A stretch of 64,000 nt of DNA from assembly GCA_029582165.1 (NCBI GenBank), contig CM055869.1, forward strand, positions 59,467,518 through 59,531,517. Reading direction: 5' to 3'. The stretch comes from Portulaca oleracea. Lineage: Eukaryota > Streptophyta > Magnoliopsida > Caryophyllales > Portulacaceae. Both the position numbers and the translations under genes were made by a program. Position 1 is the first letter of the stretch. Each line of letters begins with the position of its first letter. Below, piece after piece: positions 29,420-38,500 of the stretch. Below the pieces are notes generated by a model. That model made no database searches. It had not been told where the DNA came from and worked only from the letters and a program-made list of their open reading frames with translations.

Positions 29420-29930
29420 ATTTGGATGAGAAGTTGATGAACAGATTTGGTTTTGTTTCAGATTGGTGATTTCAGGCGGACTTATATTTGGGTTGGAATT
29501 GGGCTTGTACGATAGGAAAAAGGAAACATTGCGTCTGAATATTCAGTCAATGTCAAAATTTGAATGGTAAATTGATGGTCAGGCTCGGATTTGTTCCAGA
29601 TCGGAGAATTCGGACGGACTTATATTCGGGTCAAGATTGGGTATGAACGATAGAGAAAAGATAAATATCGCGTCCATGTATTCAGTCAAGATTCGTACAA
29701 GAAATTAACTACTGGGCCCGATTTTATTTCGAGTCGAACAATTCCAACGGACTCATATTCGAGTCGAGATCAGGTATGGACCAAAAAAAGATAAATATTG
29801 CGCCCTTCGATCAATGTAAAGAGTCAGACCAGAAATTAATGATATACCCAAATTTATTTCGAGTGGGACAATTCAAATATATTTATCTTCAGGTCAATAT
29901 CAGATTTATACAGTAGAAAAGAAAATAAAT
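29420..29930. repeat. About 130-bp tandem repeats, four diverged copies
   Basis: Markers recur in order: GGACTTATATT at 29478, GGACTTATATTCGGG at 29617, GGACTCATATTCGAG at 29749 and ATATTTATCTTCAGG near 29879. Each is followed by (A)GATAGAGAAAAGATAAATA- or AAAAAGATAAATAT-like words and then a GTCAATGTCAA-like word. The period is roughly 127-139 bases. The array lies 0.6-1.1 kb upstream of the ferredoxin ATG at 28845. Confidence 0.7.
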
Positions 29931-30089
29931 TTTATATATTAAAATTCGGACAATTCAATCAATATTAAAATTAAATACGAAACAAATGGAGCTTTATTCC
30001 CAATTAATGGCTGACTCAAGAGCACACATAGCCAAGCTCAATGTCAAGTCTCAACCTTGCTTATCTAATCTTTGGAATGGATGTGTGAA

Positions 30090-30215
30090 GAGTGTGTGGT
30101 GGCCACACGATTACTATTGGTGTCATATGTATGGCATATTGGCATATATATACCACAATTACAAACATTACATGGGGTGGCCACACTATTTACGTGGACA
30201 ACGTTGGATGGTTAA
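30090..30215. repeat. Duplicated segment upstream of ferredoxin (copy 1)
   Basis: GTGTGTGGTGGCCACACGAT, then ATTGGCATATATATACCACA, ATTACAAACATTACATG and GGGGTGGCCACAC match the segment at 34725-34880 in order. Both lie 1.2-1.7 kb upstream of an intact ferredoxin gene. Confidence 0.7.
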
Positions 30216-30599
30216 TGACTCCATCCGAATCTTCATCATCTCATATATTCCCTTCTTTTTTTTACAACTTTTTTTAGGGTGTCTTTGATTGATAAAAAGC
30301 TCCCAAAATTATTGACTTATTTTTATTATGTTTGACTTATTTTCTTTTCTAGGTTTAGATGTAGGTCGATCCTAGGAAAATTTTTACAGAAACTCACTAA
30401 TTTCTTCATTTTTCTAAGGATTTTTTTTAGGAGAAACTTTTCTTAAGGTCATCACATGAAGTAAATAGATTCAATAACATATAGTTGTTGCATATCAACG
30501 TATAGCCGATCGTGGTTTAAATAGTTGTTTCTAAGGATGTGTTCAGTAAAATTAACAATTAGAGTATATAATGTAATGTAAAATGATCAAAAAGAACAT

Positions 30600-30740
30600 A
30601 TCAACTTATTATTATTATTATTATTATTATGATCATCATCATCGTCGTCATCATCTTCTTCTTCTTCTTTTTCTTCTTCTTCATCATCATCATCATCATT
30701 AGTTCCACAACTATTGCTATTATTATTGTTGTTGTTGAGA
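30600..30740. repeat. Compound trinucleotide microsatellite
   Basis: (TTA)n at about 30606-30630 is followed by ATCATC/GTC units, then (TTC)n near 30655-30682, (ATC)n near 30683-30700, and TTATTATTGTTGTTG to about 30736. Confidence 0.85.
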
Positions 30741-30784
30741 AATTAGGTTTTTCTTTTGAGATTTTTTAGCTCTTTCAATTCTCA

Positions 30785-30955
30785 TCAATATATATTATAT
30801 GCACCTGGAGCATGTGTTTTAGCCAGATATGAGTGAAACAATTATGTTATTGAGAGTGAACAACGGATAAATATAATTATGCTACTGAGAGTGAACAATA
30901 ATCATATTTGGAGCATGTGCTCCAATAATATGTAATAAATTACACTTTTTCATGG
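30785..30955. mobile_element. MITE family B copy
   Basis: It runs from ATATATTATATGCACCTGGA then GCATGTG, through two GAGAGTGAACAA words, to TTTGGAGCATGTGCTCCAAT then ATGTAATAAATT. The ends are inverted. Confidence 0.7.
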
Positions 30956-30971
30956 TAAATTGCATTTATGC

Positions 30972-31305
30972 CTTGTTCTTTTGTGCGGCCGACTAACAGA
31001 AGTGTCACAACACACCACATTTTGCCACAATCCACTACACCATATCAATCCAACCCAATTTACCACAACCCACCACAATCAACTTTTTCAAATTTATTTT
31101 ATTTTTTTATTAAAAAGTTAAAATATCACATTCTCTAATTATTTTTTTATATTTACCAACACAATTTACAATTATTCAAAACAAAACTCACCACAACTTA
31201 CCACAACACATTACAATCCACCACAATTTCACCACACCGACCACAATTTCACCACACCGCAACACGTCACGCAGTCAGTTGTATAAAAAAACAGAGCCTT
31301 AGTAT
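30972..31305. mobile_element. MITE family C copy
   Basis: The left end is GCCTTGTTCTTTTGTGCGGC and the right end TAAAAAAACAGAGCCTTA. The interior is rich in CCACAACCCACCACAATC words, that is, the opposite strand of the copy at 18672-18990. Confidence 0.65.
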
Positions 31306-31479
31306 GAAAAATATTACTGTGTGTCATGAAATTTTAATATTGTTTTTATAAAGTATTAGAAGCCTTGTAATTATTTATTGGAAGAAACTATCAATTCAAC
31401 AAATTAGGGCCATGTTCATGCTAATGGTGTTATTTTACTTTTAAGCGCAAGTGAAGGAACATGCAAAGGTTGTAGGAGT

Positions 31480-32739
31480 TGTTGGCAGTCATCAATATTA
31501 TTTCTTAATTGATGATTTTTTTTTATATAATATTTTAATAATAATTGTAATAATATAATTTAGGTCAATATTATATTTTTAGAACAAAATTGACAAATTT
31601 AATAGTAATTTTTCGTAACAAGTCATTGTATATATCGAAAAATTTACGGTCAAACAAAGAAGACAAATAATATGCAACGAGAGCGTAATTTACTTCTATC
31701 ATTTCACAACATTTCATGCAACAAAATATTCAACCGATTTACTTTTTCGATTTTTTCGAAATTTTAGCTAAACGGACAACTATTTCGACACTGAGGGAGC
31801 CTCCTACACACCAGCACTCATGAGGGTGTCTTCCATGTGCGTCTCAATCACGACATTGCTGGTTGGATACACGACGCACAACTAATCCAAATTGTTAATA
31901 CAAACAACCAATAGTAAGTAGCCAATACAAACAGCTAACATTTATTTGACAAAACCAAACCATAAGTCCATGACAAGTCCTGCTTTACGGTCAATTTTTT
32001 TCGAAAGTTTAATGGCGTAATTCCCAAAGACGACAAATAATATAGAACGAATGAAGTAATAATATTGTTCCCTATCTTTCCAAGCAACAAAATACCCGAC
32101 CAACTAATATTTTTTCTGATTTTTTCAATTTTAGCTAAACGGACAACTATTTCGGCACCGAGGAAGCCTCCCACGAACCGACACTCATGAGCTCCTCCTC
32201 AATGTGCATCTCAATCACAACATTGCTGGTCGGATAAGAAAGGATAGGATCCAAATCACCCGAGAAAACTTTTAACAATGTGGACAATTAATATCAATCA
32301 AATGAAGTAATTTAATACTGTACTATCATTTCACAACTTTCCATACAGCAAAAAATACTCAACTGACTCAATTTTTCCGGTTTTTTCAATTTTAGCTAAA
32401 CGGACAACTATTTTGACATCGAGGTACCCTCTAACGCACAGCCACTCATGAGCTCCTCCTCCTAGTGCGTCTCAATGACGACGTTGCTAATCGGATACGT
32501 GACGCACAACTAATTTTAATAGTTAATATAAACAGTCAAACAGCCAATACAAATAGCCCAGTAGTTATTTGACAAAACCAAACCATAAGTCCATAACAAC
32601 TAACAAATCATGCTTTACAGTCAAAATTTAATTTTACCGTCATTTGCCAGCGTAATTTGCAAAAATGACAAATAATACAGAACAAATGAAGTAATACTTT
32701 CCGGTTTTCGAAATTTTAGCTAACCGGACAAGTATTATT
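31480..32739. repeat. Tandem array of ferredoxin gene tails (three extra copies)
   Basis: Three blocks repeat the last codons and 3' flank of the ferredoxin gene at 32740-33174: CTCATGAGGGTGTCTTCCAT at 31819, CTCATGAGCTCCTCCTCAAT at 32184 and CTCATGAGCTCCTCCTCCTA at 32445, against the genuine copy beginning near 32747. On the minus strand each reads roughly NVVIETHxEE. Each is preceded by TTTTAGCTAAACGGACAACT and followed by a shared AT-rich stretch (ACAAAACCAAACCATAAGTC in the first and third). Units are about 250-360 bases. None holds the rest of a ferredoxin. Confidence 0.8.
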
Positions 32740-33174
32740 TTAACCACTCATGAGCTCCTCCTCCTTGTGCGTCTCAATTACGACGTTGCTGGTCGGATAA
32801 GCCACACACGTCAGCACCCAGCCGGCGGCCATCTGGTCGTCGTCGAGGAAGCTTCCGTCCTGCTGGTCAACGCTTCCTTCCTTGACTTTCCCGGCGCAGG
32901 AGGAGCAGCTGCCGGCGCGGCAGGAGTACGGCAGCTCCACCTCCGCCTCCTCCGCCGCGTCCAGGACGTACTTGTCGTCGGGGCACTCGAACTCCGACGT
33001 CCCCTCCGGGGTTATTACGGTGACTTTGTAGGTGGCCATCATGGTCGTCCGGCCGCCGCGGGTGGTGGTAGGGAGGCGGAGGGAGGTGGTGGAGAGGGAG
33101 GAGAGGGAGGTGGTGGTGGTGGGTTTGCGGAGGGAGGTGGCGGACATGGTGGCGGAGAGGGCGGTGGAGGCCAT
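32740..33174 (-). CDS. Chloroplast ferredoxin, plant 2Fe-2S type (144 aa)
   Basis: The electron-carrier role is as for the copy at 28399-28845. It is intronless. The transit peptide (about 47 residues) is Ser/Thr-rich and ends near [13 protein letters not shown]. Ligands C85, C90, C93 ([15 protein letters not shown]) and C123 (WVLTCVAYP) are present. The C-terminus [13 protein letters not shown] differs from the more usual ELTA ending. The start at 33174 ([18 protein letters not shown]) matches the sister gene; an upstream in-frame Met at 33285 would add 37 hydrophobic residues lying over the promoter block and is rejected. In the mature region the two ferredoxins differ at many positions, so the duplication is not recent. 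Confidence 0.95.
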   Translation of the reverse strand: MASTALSATMSATSLRKPTTTTSLSSLSTTSLRLPTTTRGGRTTMMATYKVTVITPEGTSEFECPDDKYVLDAAEEAEVELPYSCRAGSCSSCAGKVKEGSVDQQDGSFLDDDQMAAGWVLTCVAYPTSNVVIETHKEEELMSG

Positions 33175-33250
33175 GGTTGGTGGTCGGAGATTGGTGGTGG
33201 TTGAGAGTGGTTGAAATGACGGGAGGATGAGGATGGTGGAGAAGGGGGGG

Positions 33251-33290
33251 TGTATTAAAGAGAAGAGGATAATGAAATCTGCCACGTGGC
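33251..33290 (-). promoter_or_regulatory. Ferredoxin promoter: I-box and G-box (second copy)
   Basis: GGATAATGAAATCTGCCACG plus TGGC is identical to the block upstream of 28845. GGATAA is at 33267-33272 and CACGTG at 33283-33288. TGTATTAAAG next to it is the TATA-like part. The distance to the ATG is about 93-116 bases. Confidence 0.7.
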
Positions 33291-33361
33291 GGATTTTGTG
33301 GAGGTTGTGAGCTCGATTTGGATTGGGGTGAATTGGGATAATTGTGTCATTGAAGGTGTGT

Positions 33362-33540
33362 AAAATGGTAAAAGTTAAATTTTGATAATTTTTGATAAAT
33401 TTTAGAAAAATTTATGTTGTTAATAATATTAAAATTAAAAAAGTTTTATGTTTTAACTTTAATAATGTTTGGTAAATTTTGGTAAATTTAGGTAAAAGTT
33501 GATAAATTGTGGTAAATTAAATTTGCCCATGAATTTGACA
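33362..33540. mobile_element. MITE family A, copy 3 of 4
   Basis: It runs from GTAAAATGGTAAAAGTTAAA to TGCCCATGAATTTGACAAAC, with TTTGATAATTTTTGATAAA and TTTGGTAAATTTAGGTAAA words between. The left end is shorter than in the copy at 24772. Confidence 0.6.
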
Positions 33541-34106
33541 AACCCTAAATGTTTGTAAAATTTGTCCGACCCGAATGGTTGAATCCGTTTTGTTTGGAAA
33601 GAATTTGGTTTGTTTCGAGCCTGATTTTGACGATGAACAAATATTCAAATACAATATTTCTATTTTTATAATGTCCGAATTTGATTTTGACTCGAATTTA
33701 GTTTCGTCCAAATTTTCCGGTTTAGAAAAATCGGGCCAATACATCAATTTGTCATCCAGACTTTGACATTGACAGAATTCGATCGACCCGAATTTACCCA
33801 CATCTGAATTTTTGTTTGTGCTAGATTGGTCCTTGGATTTTCTTTTTAAGACTCGGATAAATTGGGTGATTTAAAATTAACCTTATAATATTCAAAACTT
33901 AGTCTACATAGAACACTAAATTCAATACTCCAAAATTTCTTTAAGCGAGAGTTATAAAGGGGTTAAATATAGTAGATACTCAGATTTTACAATTTAGAGA
34001 AACTGATTCCAACTACCTTAAGATTTAAAAAGCATTCGCTGACTATAGTTCCATAAAAATGAAGCAAACGAGATTTTTAATGACTCAATTTAAAAATTGT
34101 TATGAC
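33541..34106. other. Spacer with GACCCGAAT-type repeat
   Basis: CCGACCCGAATGGTTGAATC at 33570 and GATCGACCCGAATTTACCC at 33781 bound AT-rich DNA, probably a degraded relative of the GACCCG elements. No gene seen. Confidence 0.4.
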
Positions 34107-34606
34107 TATAATCCCTACTTTCACCAATTGGACAATGGTGAACCGTAGTTTCACTTTGTATTTTGGTGGTCCAAAAAAAATAAAATTGGATTGTAGTGGT
34201 ACCAAATCCACTTCCACATTCTTCTTATTTTTTCATTCCTACACTATATTGTTTTTGTTTTTTTCGGTCCTGCCCCTAGAAAGTTAAAGAATTGTAGTTT
34301 CTAAAACATTTTTTAAATAATTTTTTTGAGACTCCGAATAATTATTATGATTTTTTAAAAATAATATAAGTGAAAAAATCATAAAAAATAGTAAAAAAAT
34401 GAAAAAAATATTGGGAGAAACGTTGTAAATTTATTAAAAATCATTGTAAAATGTTATACTAAGTTTTGAATCAAATGCAACACAAAATCTATGATTCCCT
34501 TGAAAATATCGCACTACAATCCAATTTTATTTTTTTTTGGACCATCAAAATACAAAGTGAAAGTACGGTCCACTATTGTCCAATTGGTTAAAGTAGGGAT
34601 TATTAG
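34107..34606. mobile_element. Foldback element with arms of about 90 bases
   Basis: The arm at about 34107-34198 (AATCCCTACTTTCACCAATT, GGACAATGGTGAACCGTAGT, TTTCACTTTGTATTTTGGTG, GTCCAAAAAAAATAAAATTG) is the near-perfect reverse complement of the arm at about 34512-34606. The loop of about 310 bases is AT-rich and non-coding. Mutator-like or foldback MITE; not assigned. Confidence 0.75.
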
Positions 34607-34724
34607 AATCCAATTATCCTAAAAAGAAATAGTATGCCCTATAGATTTGAAAAGATAGGATATATTAATGGCTAGGAGCGCATATAAGATGATAAGAGTA
34701 CTCTCACCTTGGTATCTAATTTGT

Positions 34725-34880
34725 AGATGGGATGTGCAATGTGTGTGTGGTGGCCACACGATTAGTGGTGGTGTCTATATATTGCATGTTGGCATGTACA
34801 ACAATTACAACATGACGTTACATGTTGGGGTGGTCACATTCTTACTTAACCATGACAAGGTTGCATGGTTGATGGTTACA
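34725..34880. repeat. Duplicated segment upstream of ferredoxin (copy 2)
   Basis: GTGTGTGGTGGCCACACGAT at 34741 is followed by GCATGTTGGCATGTACAACA and TTACATGTTGGGGTGGTCAC, then CATGGTTGATGG. The order is the same as in 30090-30215. Confidence 0.7.
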
Positions 34881-35531
34881 ACGTGATTTGCATGCATTTT
34901 CATCCTTATGTTTGTTGGTGCATTTTCTTTTTTTCGATTGTTAATAGTCAAAAGACTTAAAAGTTTATAGAGTATAACAAACTACTGAATATAACAGCAA
35001 CCAACCAGATTTAAGAGAAAAAGGTAACAACCAAACACTGTTGAACATAAATATTCGCCCAACACACAACAATAATCGTTATGTTTGTTGGTGCATCTGG
35101 GTCTTATAATTTCGGTGGACATGTTGATGGTTTCAATGTTATGTATGCATTTTCATCGTCATATTTATTGGTGCACTTTGGGTTGTATAATTTCGGTTAG
35201 AGCTGTCAATTTTTTTTTCGACTTGAAAAATATGAATTGTTCGACTCGAAAAAACAGGTTTGGACATAAAATTTTTACCCGAATTTTGGGCCGGAGTTGG
35301 TACTATATTACACCGCAAAAAATATATAATTTGAGGGCCTCACTGCATGTACGAAAAATTAATTTGGCGGCCCCACTGCGTGTACGAAAAATTGAAGCAT
35401 GGGCGGTTACTTAATTTTTAATGAGATTGTTATAGTTAGTAATAGTTGTTACCTACTCACTCACTCACTCGCACTGTTTCGTGATTTTGCCTTAATAAAT
35501 TCGTAATACTTCCCTTAAGCTCCAGCAAAAA
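34881..35531. other. Upstream region of the AIM1-like gene
   Basis: It contains a small duplication (TATGTTTGTTGGTGCATTTT at 34907 and TATGTTTGTTGGTGCATCTG at 35080) and another (GGCCTCACTGCATGTACGAA at 35335 and GGCCCCACTGCGTGTACGAA at 35368). The 5' UTR of the next gene is probably within about 35440-35531. No distinct TATA box chosen. Confidence 0.45.
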
Positions 35532-38500
35532 ATGGCGGAAGCTGCTCCAGGAGTAGCTATGGAGGTCGGAAGCGATGGCGTCGCCATCATCACACTTTCG
35601 AATCCTCCGCTGAATGTGATCACCGTCTCAAGTTAGTTCTTCTTCTCTTCTTCATATGTTTTCCAGAAATTAAACCTTCGTTTTTCTAGGTCTTAAAACA
35701 GTTACTTGATGTACTGAATCTATCAAAATTAAGCAACAGTTATAGTCAGTGTCTCAAGTTACAGTACTTGATTTTGATCAGTGCATCATAATTCTAGGTC
35801 TTAATTTTGTTGATCATCATAACAGCGTCATCGAAACTGAGTCTACCTAAGTAAGCAAATAGTTATGATGATGCTGTTGATTTTTCCTCTTGTACTTTGA
35901 TTTTGATCGATCGATTTCTTGTTGTAGTGATCGGGGAGTTAAAGGTGATATGCGATGAAGCGATGAAAAGAAATGATGTGAAAGCGATTGTTATCACTGG
36001 TAATTAACCCTAGATTATTAGGTAGTCTGGATCTACCTTCTTAGATAGACTCAATTTTACATGAATTCTTTGTTTCCCCCGTAATTCTCCTTAATTAACA
36101 ATGCCTGTTGAATTGTTTTAAAATTTCTGTGAAGTTCCATAATCTGGTGACAATAGTGTTGAATGATGAATTTAGGTGACGGTGGGATGTTTTGTTGTGG
36201 CTCCGATCTGAAAGTAGCACATGAAGTTGGCAAGACTGGTATGTGATTTACTCTATCCATTCTAAAGCAATGCTACAGTCATTTTGAAATTGTGTTATGG
36301 TACTTGCAAATATAATAAGGGCAAGTTTTGGTGGTTAGTCTTGGCTGAGTGGTTAAGAATGGATTGTATTATTATAATTTAATTGTATTGCCTTTTATGA
36401 TCTTTTGTGGTTAATGAATCATTGGAATTGCAACGTGAATAATATTATGGGTTGTTTGGCTTGGCAGGGGATGCTTCTTTGTTGCCGGATCAATATCAAT
36501 TTCTATCCTACATATTCGAAGGTTTCCTCTCACTTAATCCTCTCCTTTTTTACAGTTTTGTGGTTGATCATTTGATAATCGGTTGCCACTATAGCTAAGT
36601 ATTTAGAAAGAATTGTTGATAGATTCGACGGGTCTTATAATTAAGAGTAAGATTGTCTAGATTTGAATCTTCGATTCCCATATGGTGCTGAAGTGAGGCT
36701 CGTAACAAGTGTTGTGATTGTAAGAAAGTATCAGTTTGAATGAACTAATCTTGTTGGAGATTTGAACTAATAATTTTTTTTCTGGTGGGTATGGTAACTA
36801 TTGATCAATACTTGATTCATAATCAGGAAGAAAACAAACTTGTATCTTCTATTGTAGTGGATGGTTTGTATCTTCCTGACTCGATGTCAGTTGAATGGTT
36901 TCAGATGGAACAAAGCCGTTTGTTGCTGCTATACAAGGTCTTGCACTTGGAGCTGGCTTAGAATTAGCAATGGTTTGTTTCAAATTTCTCATTGTTTTGT
37001 CATGATATCATTTTAATTTTGCATGACAGTCTCAAATAAGACATGCTATTTAGCATAATAATTTGCAATCTTACTAGCCCTAATGTTGTGCTATATATGA
37101 AAAATGCCTCTCAAGTTTCCACACATACCAAGCATATACAGCATATATATAGGACATATGCGTGATGCATGTTCGAATATATGATAAACTGTTACTGATT
37201 TTTACTGTTAATCTAAACTTATTTGATCAATCTACCTTAGCATTTTGGATTAGTTGATTGGTTCCTTAACATTTGTTTCGTTTCTTCCTTTTTCACCAGC
37301 TACTTAAGCTATGTTACCTAGACTTGGGACATGATTGTTGAACATAGACACGGGTGTTAGACATGGACATGGATCCAAGTGTTCGACTTGCTAAGGCCCG
37401 AAGTATAGGACATGGAGACGACGACCAAATCTTAGACACGAATATGGAAACTTATCATTTTATGTGTAAAAATTGCTCTGTCAAACTAAAGCTAATCCGC
37501 ATATCAAACCATTAAAATGGCAAATAAACATTAAGAATTAATGAATGTAGACTGGAAGAACCTTATAATCCTAATCGTTTTTCATCCTCGATGCTTTAAG
37601 AGTTTGGACACATGTCCGACATGTATCCCAACTCCTGTTTGAATGTTCTTGGAGCAGCCTGTCTGTGGATTATCGTGTCCGGACACTCGTGCGGAGAGGT
37701 AAAATGAAGGGTCCGGGTAACATAGCTTAAAACTCTTCAGGGTTCAATATTGATTGAAAATTTGAAACAGCAGTCCATTCTCTACTAAAAAGATGGCTTA
37801 TTCACCCGTCCACAATATAGTGGCTGAAGCAGTATCCTATTCTGTGGCCAAGCCAGAGCATTTGAGATGAACTTCCTTATACACCATTGGAGTTCCACCA
37901 AGGCACCAACATCAATTTTAGCATATCATACTGTTATTTTAGGCTCTCTTCATTTCAACAAGCATGTTTCCTTTTGATTCATTATCTTTAACGTGGACTG
38001 TGAACATATTAAACCTGAATAACATTTATGGTGCATAGTGAGTACTACTATGAAACTATAACTAATGTCACATGACATATTTTGGAACCATGTAATTGTC
38101 TTATATTAATTTTTTTAGATATATAAATTTGTTGATGTAACTTCTTAAGAGCATATCCTCCCTAAAGCATGTTACAGAATTGATCTTTGAATGGGAGCAC
38201 TATAAAAGAGAGGAAAAGGAAGTGAAATAGAGGGGGAAGAAGTGAGTACGTTATGGCATTCATGTGTGGCATTTCATTACTGTTGACAGACATGCCATGC
38301 TCGCATTTGTACGCCAAAAACTCAACTTAGAATGCCTGAACTGTCATTTAGACTCATCCCAGGAGCTGGAGGTATTTGTAGATGTTTTCTCATGTTGAAT
38401 TCTAATTTTGTGCGATTGTATAGGGACACAACGTCTACCTAGACTTGTTGGTCTAAGAAAGGCCATTGAGATGTTACCGGTAAGATTTTTTTATTTTTCA

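Noticed and set aside
29986..30288. 100-residue frame upstream of ferredoxin
   Set aside because: Covers the duplicated GGTGGCCACACGAT block, but the frame is not kept in the second copy at 34725-34880.
33175..33285. Upstream in-frame Met extending the second ferredoxin by 37 residues
   Set aside because: The extension runs into the G-box/I-box and TATA-like block and has no match in the sister gene, whose protein starts MASTAL.
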